A DNA stretch of 64,000 bases from VXYL01 sp965208525 (GCA_965208525.1 OZ242340.1:186001-250000); one strand, 5' to 3'. Positions 26,831 through 36,157 are shown, counted from the first letter of the stretch. The notes: generated by a model from the sequence alone, not told the origin. Program-made: numbers and translations.

Positions 26831-27901
26831 CTAGATCGCGACCTCCCCGCCACCCTTCTCAGCCGACCGATACAACGCATCCAACATCCGTTGCACCGCG
26901 AGGCCATCCTCCCCCGGTGCCAATGTCGGGCGGTCGTAGAGGCAGTGCTCCACGAAGTTGAACATCTTGCTCTGGAACATCGGCTGTTGTCTTTCGGCAA
27001 GCCAGGCCGGGGTCTTGTTCACCATATGGCCGTGTTCGTCGCGGAAGATCTGCGGCGGGTCCCACGTCGCGCCGCCTTTGTCGCCCATCAGGGTGAAGTT
27101 CCACTCGTCGCTCGCAATATGGGCAGCGAATGCGGCTTCGATGTGCGCCACCGCCCCGTTCTCGAACCGGATGCGGCCCACGGCAAGATCCTCGACGTTG
27201 TAGGTGCGATGGTCCCAGCCCTTCCATGCCGACTCGATGCGGTTCGAGGGCTTGTTGCCGATATAGGTGAACATGTCCGCGCAGGCACTAACCGGCACGG
27301 GCGAGCCCATCGTGTAGTGGGTCATCTCCAGCACGTGTACGCCGATGTCGATGAGCGGTCCGCCGCCCTGCAACTCCTTGCGCCCAAACACGCCCCAGTT
27401 CGGAATCCCGCGCCGCCGGAGTGCCTTCACGCTGGCATAGAGGATGTTGCCGAACTGCCGGCCGTCCGCGGCCTTGCGCAGGAACTGGGTGCGCGCGTTG
27501 TAGCGATACTGAAAGCCGATCACCAGCTTGCGCCCGGCTTCCCTGGCCGCCGCCACCATTCGCTCGCCCGCCTCGGCACTGTCCGCCAGCGGCTTCTCGC
27601 ACAGCACGTCGCAGCCGGCGTTCAAGGCATCGATGGTGGGCTGCTCGTGTAGCTTGTTCGGCGTGCAAACCGACACGGCGTCGAGTTCCTCGGCCGCCAG
27701 CATCTCGCTGTAGTCCTCATACCCGGACGCGATGCCAAAGCGCTCCCTATGCCCGGCAATGGCCTCCTCAGAGATGTCGGCCATTGCCACCACCTCCACA
27801 TCGTCGCGCTTGGCAAGCTCGCGCAGGTGCGCGCTTGCAATGCCACCGGCACCGATGAAGCCATAACGCAGCTTCCGCTTTCTCGCAGGGCGTCGTGCCA
27901 T
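26831..27901 (-). CDS. Gfo/Idh/MocA-family NAD(P)-dependent oxidoreductase
   Basis: 356 residues with an N-terminal Rossmann motif (YGFIGAGGIASAHL), the catalytic CEKPLADS (EKP) at about 100, and the C-terminal block GGGPLIDIGVHVLEMTHY. These enzymes oxidise or reduce sugars, inositols and derivatives. AGGAG lies before the ATG at 27901. It starts 12 bases after the stop of the sulfatase-like gene, so the two form an operon, probably acting on one modified sugar or related compound. Confidence 0.88.
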   Translation of the reverse strand: MARRPARKRKLRYGFIGAGGIASAHLRELAKRDDVEVVAMADISEEAIAGHRERFGIASGYEDYSEMLAAEELDAVSVCTPNKLHEQPTIDALNAGCDVLCEKPLADSAEAGERMVAAAREAGRKLVIGFQYRYNARTQFLRKAADGRQFGNILYASVKALRRRGIPNWGVFGRKELQGGGPLIDIGVHVLEMTHYTMGSPVPVSACADMFTYIGNKPSNRIESAWKGWDHRTYNVEDLAVGRIRFENGAVAHIEAAFAAHIASDEWNFTLMGDKGGATWDPPQIFRDEHGHMVNKTPAWLAERQQPMFQSKMFNFVEHCLYDRPTLAPGEDGLAVQRMLDALYRSAEKGGGEVAI

Positions 27902-27912
27902 GTCGTCTTCTC

Positions 27913-29313
27913 CTACGAGGTTTCCGCCGCCCAGCACTGGCGGACCGACTCCGGCACGCCCGCATCCGCCATGAAGGCGTCGAAGCGTTCCGCCATTTCG
28001 GCGAGTTCCGAGGGATGCTCGCCCGCGACATTCGTGGCGGCGTTCGGGTCTTGGGCCAGGTTGTAGAGCTCTGGCTTCCCTTCTGCCCCACACGGCGCGT
28101 AGCCCCAGTTCTCGGTTGCGGCGAAGGGAGTGACGGATGTGGGTGGGCAGCGGCCGTCGTCGCCCGGGCGCACGAAGCCAGCGCTCACCGCCATCCCACG
28201 GTGCCCTCCGCCGCCGCCTCGCACCGCGCCCGCGAAGCTTTTGCCTTCCACGGGCTTGGGCATGGTGCTGTCGAAGCCGGCGAACTCGGCGATGGTCGGC
28301 AGGATGTCCTGAGGCTGCGCGAGGAGATTGAGGCTCGCGCCCGCCGGCACGTCGCCCCCGCCGATCAGGAACGGGACGTGGCCCACTTCGGGATAGATGG
28401 GCCAGTAGCGGTCGTCGTGGTCGCTGATGTTGCTCTTGCCGGTGCGGTTGTGCTCGCCGAGGCTGGTGCCGTGGTCGCTGGTGACTACGACAATGGTGTC
28501 GTCCCACAGCATCAGGTCGTCGATCTTCTGCAGCACGCGCCCCAAGTGGCGGTCCACCATCTCTGACTCGGCCGCATAGTGCGCCCAGAGGTTCGTCAGT
28601 TCGTCGGGCGTGTAGTCCGTGGCGGGGCCGTAGTTGCAGTGCAGCATGGGTTCGCCGTCGTAGTCCGGCTGGTAGCGCCGCACCATGTACTCGGGCGGGT
28701 CCCAAGGCTCGTGCGGATCGAAGAAATCCACCCACAGGAAGAACGGCGTGCCGACGTGATTCTCCTCCAGCCAGCGGGTGGCGGTGGCGGCGGTGCGAGC
28801 CGCGAAGGTGTCCTCCTCCGACTCAAAGTAGCGGTTCATCCAGCGATGCAGGTCTGTGAGATTCGCGCCGCGCCATGCCGGCCTCGTGCGCACCTTGGTC
28901 GGCGGCACGGTTTCCCGAATGGGGCGATTGAGTTGCAGCAGGTGCTTGTCGCCCTCCTGCCCCCGATGCTGAAAGGCGGCATCGAAGGCGTGCTGGAAGC
29001 GGCTGTTGAACAGGTGCGGACAGTCGCAGATGAGCTGCGTGGCATAGCCCTGCGAACCTAGGCTTCCGGCAATGTGGTTCGGTCCGCTCCGCGAGATGGG
29101 CTGCCACGGATAGTGCGGCCAACCGAGCACCCCTGTGGCGACGTCCGTGCGGTGCGGAATGGTAGGAAAGCTGGCGGTGTAGAACCCCTCGATGGACGTG
29201 GCGCGAGACTCGGCAAACGCATCGAGACACGGCGTGCGCACGGGGCGCGTCGCATGATCGGCAAGGTTGTCATAGCGAAACGTATCGGTGATGAGCAGGA
29301 TCACGTTCTTCAT
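27913..29313 (-). CDS. Sulfatase-family hydrolase with threonine in place of the catalytic cysteine
   Basis: 466 residues of the alkaline-phosphatase superfamily: ITDTFRYDNLADHATRPVRT (metal-binding Asp), FFLWVDFFDPHEPWDPP, VVTSDHGTSLGEH (DHG metal site) and KPELYNLAQDPNAATNVAGE (sulfatase tail). The usual C/S-x-P-x-R, which becomes formylglycine, reads T-I-P-H-R (residues about 51-55). Threonine is the nucleophile in related phosphodiesterases and phosphonate hydrolases, so it may act without formylglycine. No signal peptide is seen (starts MKNVILLITD), so it is probably cytoplasmic. Operon with the oxidoreductase downstream. Confidence 0.82.
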   Translation of the reverse strand: MKNVILLITDTFRYDNLADHATRPVRTPCLDAFAESRATSIEGFYTASFPTIPHRTDVATGVLGWPHYPWQPISRSGPNHIAGSLGSQGYATQLICDCPHLFNSRFQHAFDAAFQHRGQEGDKHLLQLNRPIRETVPPTKVRTRPAWRGANLTDLHRWMNRYFESEEDTFAARTAATATRWLEENHVGTPFFLWVDFFDPHEPWDPPEYMVRRYQPDYDGEPMLHCNYGPATDYTPDELTNLWAHYAAESEMVDRHLGRVLQKIDDLMLWDDTIVVVTSDHGTSLGEHNRTGKSNISDHDDRYWPIYPEVGHVPFLIGGGDVPAGASLNLLAQPQDILPTIAEFAGFDSTMPKPVEGKSFAGAVRGGGGGHRGMAVSAGFVRPGDDGRCPPTSVTPFAATENWGYAPCGAEGKPELYNLAQDPNAATNVAGEHPSELAEMAERFDAFMADAGVPESVRQCWAAETS

Positions 29314-29418
29314 GGGGGCTCACGGCATCGGATTGCGGGAACGCCGAAGAATGCCACGCCAAACCGGCCCTGTGGCACCCGACCTTTCGTTTCCAGAAGA
29401 ACGCACCCCCCCGACGAG

Positions 29419-30231
29419 TCAAGCCGCGTTGCCGCACTCGACCGAGAACCGCCTGCCGTCCTCCAGCCGATAGGCCGTCATGGTCCTTCCCCAAACGCAC
29501 CCAGTGTCTAGGCCGATGAAGTTGCCGCCGCCCGCATCGCCGTCCAGCGCCGCCCAGTGCCCAAACAACAGCCGCCCCTGCACCTGGGTGGGGTAGCGAA
29601 ACCATGGCGCGAAGGTCCCGCCCGGGGGTGCCTCGGCGGGAACCCCCTTGAAGTCGAAGTCCATCCGTCCGGCGGGGTCCACGAATCGCATCCGGGTCAG
29701 GTAGTTGGTGATGGCACGCAGGCGTTCCATGTCCGCGAGCGCATCGTCCCAAGTGTCCGGGATGTCTCCGTACATGCGCTCGAAAAAGCCCTCGTAGTTG
29801 GGGCCGCGGATTGCGGCCTCGACTTCCCCGGCCAGCGCACAAGCCACCTCGAGGCTCCAAACGTGCGGAACCCCCGCATGAACCATCGTCACGTCCTCCG
29901 CTCGCACCAGCAATGGCAAGGAGCGCAACCAATGGCAGAGCTCCACGCAATCCGGCGCGTTCAGCACATCGTCCAGCGTGTCGCTCCGGCGAGGTTCGTG
30001 GCCACCGAAGACGATGGCCAGGAGGTGCAGGTCGTGATTGCCGAGCACGCAGGTGGCGCGTTCGCCCAAGTCGCGCACGAAACGCAGCGTGGTGAGGTTG
30101 CCGCTGCCGCGATTGACGAGATCGCCCACGCACCAGAGCCGATCGCTCTGCCGGTTGAACCGCACCAGATGGAGCAAGCGCTTGAGGCTCTGAAAGCACC
30201 CCTGGATGTCGCCGACTACATAGGTCGCCAC
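29419..30231 (-). CDS. apaH: Symmetrical bis(5'-nucleosyl)-tetraphosphatase
   Basis: 270 residues with calcineurin-type metallophosphatase motifs: GDIQGC, GDLVNRG, GNHDLH and MVHAGV, and the ApaH block FNRQSDRLWCVGDLVNRGSG. It splits Ap4A into two ADP. It directly follows apaG (3 bases between), the classical apaGH order. Length and start are typical. Confidence 0.95.
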   Translation of the reverse strand: MATYVVGDIQGCFQSLKRLLHLVRFNRQSDRLWCVGDLVNRGSGNLTTLRFVRDLGERATCVLGNHDLHLLAIVFGGHEPRRSDTLDDVLNAPDCVELCHWLRSLPLLVRAEDVTMVHAGVPHVWSLEVACALAGEVEAAIRGPNYEGFFERMYGDIPDTWDDALADMERLRAITNYLTRMRFVDPAGRMDFDFKGVPAEAPPGGTFAPWFRYPTQVQGRLLFGHWAALDGDAGGGNFIGLDTGCVWGRTMTAYRLEDGRRFSVECGNAA

Positions 30232-30234
30232 GCC

Positions 30235-30603
30235 CTACTGCACCACGTTCGGCACGGCCAGCGTGAAGGCCGCGATGGGCGCCTCGAACACCTCCCCTTC
30301 GTCGGTGTGGAACTCGTAGTGCCCCTCCATGACCCCCACCGGCGTCTCCAGAATGCAGCCGCTGGTGTAGCGAAACGCCTGCCCCGCCTCCAGCCGCGGC
30401 TGCTTGCCCACCACCCCAGGACCACGAACCTCCTCGCGCTTGCCGTTGCCGTCCGTGATGAGCCAGTAGCGATTCATCAACTGCGCCGGCTCGCCCCCGC
30501 GGTGCGCGATGGTGATGGTGTAGGCGAACAGATGGCGCCCGTTCGCCGGATCGGACTCCCGCTCGATATAGGCCGTCTCCACATGAATCGCAATCTCGGT
30601 CAT
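30235..30603 (-). CDS. apaG: ApaG protein
   Basis: 122 residues with the ApaG (DUF525) pattern: HLFAYTITIAHRGGEPAQLM, NRYWLITDGNGKREEVRGPG, VVGKQPRLEAGQAFRYTSGC and GVMEGHYEFHTDEGE. Immunoglobulin-like fold; molecular function not settled, linked to cobalt/magnesium homeostasis in enterobacteria. GGAGG lies ahead of the ATG at 30603. Upstream 30604-30906 has no gene I can support. Confidence 0.93.
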   Translation of the reverse strand: MTEIAIHVETAYIERESDPANGRHLFAYTITIAHRGGEPAQLMNRYWLITDGNGKREEVRGPGVVGKQPRLEAGQAFRYTSGCILETPVGVMEGHYEFHTDEGEVFEAPIAAFTLAVPNVVQ

Positions 30604-30906
30604 AACCGCTATCCTCCGCTGATGTTCCCTGCCTCGGCGTCCGCGACGACCCAATGCACTTGACGCAGGCGAGACCCGCATAGCCTATCGCCAGATGGAG
30701 CTTCTTGGACGAACTCCAGCAGCCATGCGGTGTTCCCACGTTCCCTTCCCGACACAGTCGGGCTGCGTGCGAGATCGAACCGGGCAAAGGGGGGCTGCTG
30801 CGGGCGGCCACGCGCAGGGAGTCGTTCTATCGGAAGGGCGATGCGGCCTTGGATGGACTAGGTGGATGCCGTCGTGAGGTTTCAGCTTCGCCAATGCATG
30901 GCAGGT

Positions 30907-31677
30907 TCAGAAGATCGCGTCCAAGAGCTGTAGGACGAAAGTGCCGACCACCGCAGTGCCGACGACGATCGCCACGGCGAGGCCGAGCCGGCTGTTCTTG
31001 AAAAGGCGGTTGGCACGGATTTCCTCACGCAGGTCTGCGGCACTCGTGTCAACGTGCGTGCGGACGTCCTTGATGTCCTCTCGCACTTCCCGAAAGCGCT
31101 CATTTGTGCGCTGTTCCACGGCTTCGATCGTGGCGCCGGTGCGCTGCTCCACGGCTGCAATCGTGGCGCCGGTGCGCTGCTCCGAGGCGACGATGTCATC
31201 CCGGACCTCCTGAAAGTGCTCGTTTGTGCGCTTCTCCCCGGCAGCGAGCGAGCCACCGGTGCGCTGCTCCGAGGCGACGATCTCGTTCCGGACCTCCTGA
31301 AAGTGCTCGTTTGTGCGCTTCTCCCCGGCAGCGAGCGAGGCACCGGTGCGCTGCTCCGAGGCGACGATGTCATTCCGAACCTCCTGGAAGCGCTCGTTCG
31401 TGCGCTGCTCCGAGGCGACGATGTCATTCCGAACCTCCTGGAAGCGCTCGTTCGTGCGCTCCTCCGAGGCGGCGATGTCGTTCCGAACCTCCTGGAAGCG
31501 CTCGTTCGTGCGCTCCTCCGAGGCGGCGATGTCGTTCCGAACCTCCTGGAAGCGCTCGTTCGTGCGTTCCTCCGAGGCGGCGATGTCGTTCCGAACCTCC
31601 TGGAAGCGCTCGTTCGTGCGTTCCTCCGAAGCCGCCATGTCGGCACGCAGGGCCTCAAACATCTCTCTGATTTCCAT
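30907..31677 (-). CDS. Repeat-built coiled-coil membrane protein
   Basis: 256 residues made of 18-residue repeats (AASEERTNERFQEVRNDI and variants), then longer mixed repeats (VASEQRTGASLAAGEKRTNE and so on), ending in a C-terminal transmembrane helix (LGLAVAIVVGTAVVGTFVLQ). The layout resembles DUF1640/CCDC90-type coiled-coil proteins. Repeats are nearly identical at DNA level (54-bp units), so copy number should vary between strains. The ATG at 31677 follows AAGGAAG; an ATG at 31737 is the alternative. Confidence 0.65.
   Translation of the reverse strand: MEIREMFEALRADMAASEERTNERFQEVRNDIAASEERTNERFQEVRNDIAASEERTNERFQEVRNDIAASEERTNERFQEVRNDIVASEQRTNERFQEVRNDIVASEQRTGASLAAGEKRTNEHFQEVRNEIVASEQRTGGSLAAGEKRTNEHFQEVRDDIVASEQRTGATIAAVEQRTGATIEAVEQRTNERFREVREDIKDVRTHVDTSAADLREEIRANRLFKNSRLGLAVAIVVGTAVVGTFVLQLLDAIF
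31378..31650. repeat. 54-bp coding tandem repeat
   Basis: About five units of a 54-bp sequence containing GGAAGCGCTCGTTCGTGCG are arrayed within the coiled-coil gene. The four N-terminal-encoding units differ by only a few bases, a mark of recent expansion or gene conversion. Confidence 0.8.
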
Positions 31678-31949
31678 TTCTTCCTTCTCCGGACCTAGGT
31701 CGTTGAAGACCGCGGCGGCGCTTGGCTGGTGGGGCATGATCCTCTTCCGCGTTCGTGTTTGTCAATTGACGGCGAGGGGATTGTGCCCAGTTCCGGCACA
31801 GAAAAAAGTCAGGCAATTGCCATGCTTGCGTAGGAAATCGACGTTTCGTGAGTGCACATGGCAAGCGTCGAGATCTGAAGGCAGCGGTCCGACGGGGACC
31901 AAACCCACGGCGTGTACGACCAAGATGTTTTGCTGTGTCGGGAAAGGAA

Positions 31950-32110
31950 GTTGTGGGCCATTACCTACGATGTGTAGGACGGAAAGAGTGTGTGGCGGGA
32001 TCGGAGCCCTTACGTGGGAGATTGCCTACGTTGTGTAGGACGGAAAAAGTGTGTGGCGGGATCGGTGGCGCGGGATCGGTGGCCTTTGGCGGGATCGGTG
32101 GCCCTGGGGA
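31950..32110. repeat. Tandem intergenic repeats with a small palindrome
   Basis: Two copies of a roughly 46-base unit (CCTACGATGTGTAGGACGG..GTGTGTGGCGGGATCGG and CCTACGTTGTGTAGGACGG..GTGTGTGGCGGGATCGG) lie about 67 bases apart. Each holds the inverted repeat CCTAC..GTAGG. They are followed by short repeats of GGCGGGATCGGTGGC. The gap 31738-32204 holds these repeats and a terminator but no gene. Confidence 0.7.
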
Positions 32111-32120
32111 CGAAGGACGA

Positions 32121-32153
32121 AAAAAAAGCCCGGCTCCTTGCGGAGCCGGGCTT
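32121..32153 (-). terminator. Rho-independent terminator of the exported-protein gene
   Basis: AAGCCCGGCTCC TTGC GGAGCCGGGCTT forms a 12-bp stem. A run of A on the plus strand at 32121-32127 gives the U-tract for minus-strand transcription. Confidence 0.85.
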
Positions 32154-32204
32154 GTCGGAGGACCGGATTGACCGGGGTGGACGGTCAGGCCCGGAGGGTT
32201 GCGA

Positions 32205-33980
32205 TCACATGCCTCCGCCGACGAAGGTGTTGTTCACCAGCGTCTTGGAGTTGCCGTCGCGGGTCAGCTGCTGAACAGTCACCTTGCCGACGGAGAGAAT
32301 GCGGCAGGAGTGCCGTGACGTGGGTTCGGCAATCCCTAGCACGCCCTCGATTGCCGCGGCGTCCCACTTCATTAGTGCATTGCCTTCAATCATGCCCGCC
32401 TCGTCGAACATCCTCATGCCGTCGTCGTCCCAGCACTCCAAGAAGACCCGGCAACCAGCCGACGCCTCGCAGCGAACGCGAACGTTAGCCTTGTCGCCCG
32501 TCCCGTTCGTCGAATGCGGAATCGCATACGCCATCACGGGATTGCCCACTACTCCCTCAAGGTTGAACGTCGTAGACGTCTTCTTCGCGGCCTCGTCGGT
32601 CGCGGAGGGGTCGCTGTAGTCCACGCTGGCGGTGAGGTTGATCATCGCGCCGTGGTGAATGTCCATCTTGCCGCCGGCCCTGTAGTACACCGTAAAGCTG
32701 CCTACACCGCCCTTGAAGACGTCGGGATCGATGGAAAGGGCGGTGCCCTCGGCCATGTTGTTCATGTCGGGGTCGATGGCGATCGTCTCGCTCCCGCCGA
32801 TGTCCTTGTCGCCGTCGTAGTCGATGAACAGCATGTCGTCCTCATTGAACAGGGACCGCGTCCCCATCGCGTCCACGGTGAGCACGCCTCGGAGGCCGGC
32901 GTCGATCTCCTTGCCATCCAAACCGTAGAGCATGTCGGCCTTCTCAGGTTTGTCCACAGCCGGCGTGTATATGTGCGTGTCGTTAGCGTCTGGGACCGGC
33001 TTATCGCCGGTGCCGCCACCGGACCGATAGGCCGACGTGGCGTCCATTTTCATCTTCTCTTGCGTCACGTGCTTTGTCCGCGTAGTCACGGTCACCGTTG
33101 CGAGCATGACGTTGCCCTTGTTCTTGGCATCGGCCTCCTTCACCGCCTTGAACGCGTTGTCGCCCTTGATGACGATGTTCCTCGTGTTCTTTTCGGAGAT
33201 GGTAACGGTGACCGCATCGCGACTCTTGACGGCGGGAGTTGTGTACCCGTCTGCCTCGCCGCCCGTCAGAAAGGTGTTGGCAAAGGCGCCACTGATTACC
33301 CTCGACTCCGCCTGGAGCGAAACCTGCTTCACCATGTCCTTATGCTTGGACGCGTACTTCAGGCTATCGCTGAGGTTCTTGAGGACTGGCAGGTAGAATG
33401 AAATTGTGTGGGAGTCGGCGTCAGCATAGGTTACGGCACACGAGGGTGCAGTAGCCCGCGTTCCCGCCCTGTCCCTGTCGGGTCGTGCGGCAGCTCCGTC
33501 GCCCCCGTCGGGCGCCGCTTCAATCTTGATCGTGATGGACGTGTCATTCTTGCGACCGCCCGAGACGATCGACGCCACAGCGCCCGTTGCTGTGCCCTCG
33601 GTGGAGGTGGTGCCCGCGCCGTCAGCGTCGTACATCAGTCCCGCGACGTTGGCGTCGAACATTGCGCCGCCAAGGAGCTCGAACGTCACTTCCGCCTCAC
33701 CCGTGTATTCGACGGCTGCCACTGCCGCGCAAGCCGGGTCCGTTCCACTAGCTGCCCTTTCGCCAACTGCAGCATTGTTCGCGGGAATAGTCAGCACGAC
33801 CTTGGGCGTCATTCCGTTTGGGTACTTGATGGCGGCATGATCAGGCCCGAACAGCTCAGACGCGTAGGTGTGGACGGGGGCGACCGCCACTGACGCCTGT
33901 CCCCAAGCCCCCAACCCCGCAACGCACGCGACCACCACGACCGCGCTTCCAGCGTTTTGCAGTTCTTCACGCGGTTCCAT
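32205..33980 (-). CDS. Large exported protein, unknown (surface-layer-like composition)
   Basis: 591 residues with an N-terminal signal/hydrophobic segment (GSAVVVVACVAGLGAWGQAS), then a threonine-, alanine- and aspartate-rich mostly beta sequence with few cysteines, for example VTVTISEKNTRNIVIKGDN and GSFTVYYRAGGKMDIHHGAM. A paired-cysteine region lies near the C-terminus (RCEASAGCRVFLECWDDDG). It resembles exported acidic surface proteins but I cannot assign a family. It is followed by a strong terminator and preceded by an AT-rich promoter region (33985-34020, TATGTTATAT), suggesting a well-expressed single gene. Confidence 0.6.
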   Translation of the reverse strand: MEPREELQNAGSAVVVVACVAGLGAWGQASVAVAPVHTYASELFGPDHAAIKYPNGMTPKVVLTIPANNAAVGERAASGTDPACAAVAAVEYTGEAEVTFELLGGAMFDANVAGLMYDADGAGTTSTEGTATGAVASIVSGGRKNDTSITIKIEAAPDGGDGAAARPDRDRAGTRATAPSCAVTYADADSHTISFYLPVLKNLSDSLKYASKHKDMVKQVSLQAESRVISGAFANTFLTGGEADGYTTPAVKSRDAVTVTISEKNTRNIVIKGDNAFKAVKEADAKNKGNVMLATVTVTTRTKHVTQEKMKMDATSAYRSGGGTGDKPVPDANDTHIYTPAVDKPEKADMLYGLDGKEIDAGLRGVLTVDAMGTRSLFNEDDMLFIDYDGDKDIGGSETIAIDPDMNNMAEGTALSIDPDVFKGGVGSFTVYYRAGGKMDIHHGAMINLTASVDYSDPSATDEAAKKTSTTFNLEGVVGNPVMAYAIPHSTNGTGDKANVRVRCEASAGCRVFLECWDDDGMRMFDEAGMIEGNALMKWDAAAIEGVLGIAEPTSRHSCRILSVGKVTVQQLTRDGNSKTLVNNTFVGGGM

Positions 33981-34108
33981 GACGACGCATATAACATATT
34001 GATAAAAATGTACTTATATGGCACAATACGCCCTCGAAACGCCACGAAGAACCGCCGATTCTTGCGGTATGCCCTCGGAAAATGTGGGACAAATGAGGGG
34101 ACAAAATT

Positions 34109-35293
34109 TTGAAATTCCAACGCCTGACAGCCGCCTTCGTCAAGCACGTCAAGTGCGAGGAAAGGCCCAAGCGCTATGCCGACGGCAACGGGCTATACCT
34201 GCTCGTCAAACCCGGCATCTGGAGCGGGAAGTATTGGGTACAGCGTCTCGTGATCAAGGGCGTGCGGCGCGAGATCGGCCTTGGCCCCACCAGGCTCGTG
34301 AGCCTCAAGCAAGCACGCATCCTGGCACTCGACAACCTCCAGCTTGCGCGGGCCGGGGGTGACCCGACGACCCTGCGCGGGGTCGACCCAGACGCCACGT
34401 CGCCTGCATTCTGCGACGCCGTCGACAAGGTGATCGACATCCACAAGCCCACGTGGAAGGGGACCGATGGCGGACGGACGGCACGGCAATGGCGTGCGTC
34501 CCTCCAAGAGTACGCCTTTCCCCGAATCGGCCAGACGCCCGTGTGTTCGGTCACGACCGCAGACGTGATGGCCATTCTCCTGCCCATCTGGACCACCAAG
34601 CACGAGACCGCGCAACGGGTCCGGCGCCGCGTGTCCGCCGTCATGAAATGGGCCATCGCCCAAGGCTTGCGTACCGACAACCCCGCCGGCGACGAACTGA
34701 TGTCCGCATTGCCGAAGATCGACCGACAGCGTGCCCACCAGCGGGCGCTGCCACACGCACGGGTCGCCCAGGCGCTGGCAAAGATCCGGACCGCCGCCAC
34801 GAGCCCGGTCAACAGGCTCGTTCTCGAGTTCATCATCCTCACCGCCGTTCGGTCAGGCGAAGCGCGCATGGCAACCTGGGAGGAGGTGGACCTCTCCGGG
34901 GGAGTGTGGACGGTCCCCGCGAGCCGTATGAAGTCCAAGCGCCAGCACCGCGTCCCCTTGTCTGATCGAGCAGTCGCGGTCTTGCAGGACGCCAAGGCGC
35001 TCGCCCAAGGCGAGCACGTGTTTCCGTCACCGGTGAGCCGTCGTCCCGTCGTCAGCGGAACACTCGTCAACGTTTTGAGTCAGGTTGGTATCGACGCGGT
35101 GCCGCATGGGTTCCGTTCCACGTTCCGGGACTGGGCCGCCGAACTCACCGACACGCCGCATGCCGTGATGGAGGCCGCCCTGGCGCACGCGGTCCGCAAC
35201 CAGGTCGAGGCAGCCTATGCCCGCTCCGACCTGTTCGAGCGACGACGCGAACTCATGCAGCGCTGGGCCGACTACGTCAGCGGCAAGGAGTGA
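34109..35293 (+). CDS. Tyrosine recombinase (phage-type integrase)
   Basis: 394 residues: DUF4102-type arm-binding domain (KFQRLTAAFVKHVKCEERPK, GLYLLVKPGIWSGKYWVQRL), SAM-like core-binding domain (QWRASLQEYAFPRIGQTPVC) and catalytic domain with the first Arg in LTAVRSGEARMATWEEVD, HGFRSTFRDWA (H-x-x-R), LAHA and the nucleophile Tyr in EAAYARSDLFE. The TTG at 34109 has GAGGGG 10 bases upstream. It marks the left edge of the accessory region; I could not find a tRNA next to it. It resembles the partial integrase at the window start. Confidence 0.88.
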   Translation: MKFQRLTAAFVKHVKCEERPKRYADGNGLYLLVKPGIWSGKYWVQRLVIKGVRREIGLGPTRLVSLKQARILALDNLQLARAGGDPTTLRGVDPDATSPAFCDAVDKVIDIHKPTWKGTDGGRTARQWRASLQEYAFPRIGQTPVCSVTTADVMAILLPIWTTKHETAQRVRRRVSAVMKWAIAQGLRTDNPAGDELMSALPKIDRQRAHQRALPHARVAQALAKIRTAATSPVNRLVLEFIILTAVRSGEARMATWEEVDLSGGVWTVPASRMKSKRQHRVPLSDRAVAVLQDAKALAQGEHVFPSPVSRRPVVSGTLVNVLSQVGIDAVPHGFRSTFRDWAAELTDTPHAVMEAALAHAVRNQVEAAYARSDLFERRRELMQRWADYVSGKE

Positions 35294-35634
35294 TGAACAC
35301 ACAGGGCCACACTCGCCCACGCGCGCCCGCTTTTCGTCAGAGTCGACAAGCCCGGGCCCAGCGGTTGTCGTGGGCAAGACCGCGAGCCCACAACTCCAAA
35401 CGCCGAACCCGGCAAGGGCGAGGCCACACGGGAGCGTCCCTCAACGAGGTCCCAGCTACGTCGGCATGTCGGCAAGGCGATCGATCTACATGCCCTGCCG
35501 TACCTATGTCGCGCCGTATGCGACGGCTGCGGATACGCGCGTGTTCGCCGCCTCGCGCACGACTCCCAGACTCTGCGTGTGCGGTGGCGGCCTCTTCATT
35601 CCTGAGTTGCTCGCCGCAGACCCAAGACAAACGG
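35294..35634. other. Intergenic stretch, no gene seen
   Basis: About 340 bases follow the integrase. No ORF with recognisable content; possible attachment-site region, but no repeat partner was identified. Confidence 0.3.
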
Positions 35635-35870
35635 TGTTACCGGCGACTGGAAAATACCCACTTTTGGCGGACGAAGATCTCCCACTTTCGGGCGAGGTCC
35701 GCTGCGCGACCGTTGGCCTGGCCAACGGTCGGAGCGGCGACATGCACAAGTGGGAGACACGCGTGCTTCTGAAGCACTATCTGGTCAGGGGTTCACGAAG
35801 GCGGAGCTGTCGCGCCGCTTCGGGGTGGACCGGCGGACGATCCACAACTGGGTCCGGTCGGGCCAGGCTC
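35635..35870 (+). mobile_element. IS21-family remnant: left end and start of istA
   Basis: TGTTACCGGCGACTGG opens a segment with repeated CCCACTTTTGGCGGACGA / CCCACTTTCGGGCGAG blocks typical of IS21 ends. An istA start follows at 35742 (MHKWETRVLLKHYLVRG) with the helix-turn-helix FTKAELSRRFGVDRRTIHNW. One base is missing at GGGGTTCACG, shifting the frame, and the gene breaks off at about 35870. A remnant only. Confidence 0.65.
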
Positions 35871-35967
35871 GGTTTGAAAAATTCGCCTGTACGATCTTCC
35901 ACTTCCACGCATGGTGTACACGTTTACGATGCTACGTCAACGCGCAAGCACAGAAGGGGAACACCCA

Positions 35968-36156
35968 ATGCCCAAGCGTCCGGCTGACGCCAACCAACTG
36001 GCGAAGATAATCGTGGACATGACCACCGGCCAGATTCCCAACGACTCGCACGACAAGCCCTCCGGCAAGGCGCTGGGCGGCATCGCCCGCGCCATGGCAC
36101 TCAGCCCGGAGCGGCGGCGCGAGATCGCCAAGAAGGCCAACGCCGCCCGTCGCTGA
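35968..36156 (+). CDS. Small basic conserved protein, unknown
   Basis: 62 residues (MPKRPADANQLAKIIVDMTT, then a C-terminus SPERRREIAKKANAARR). AAGGGG is suitably placed. The C-terminal block recurs in many small hypothetical proteins of mobile regions. One base separates it from the next gene. Confidence 0.6.
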   Translation: MPKRPADANQLAKIIVDMTTGQIPNDSHDKPSGKALGGIARAMALSPERRREIAKKANAARR

Positions 36157-36157
36157 C

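Noticed and set aside
3180..29313. Functional FGE-sulfatase pair in the window
   Set aside because: The FGE-like domain lacks its cysteines and the sulfatase-like protein lacks the target Cys/Ser, so neither needs the other.
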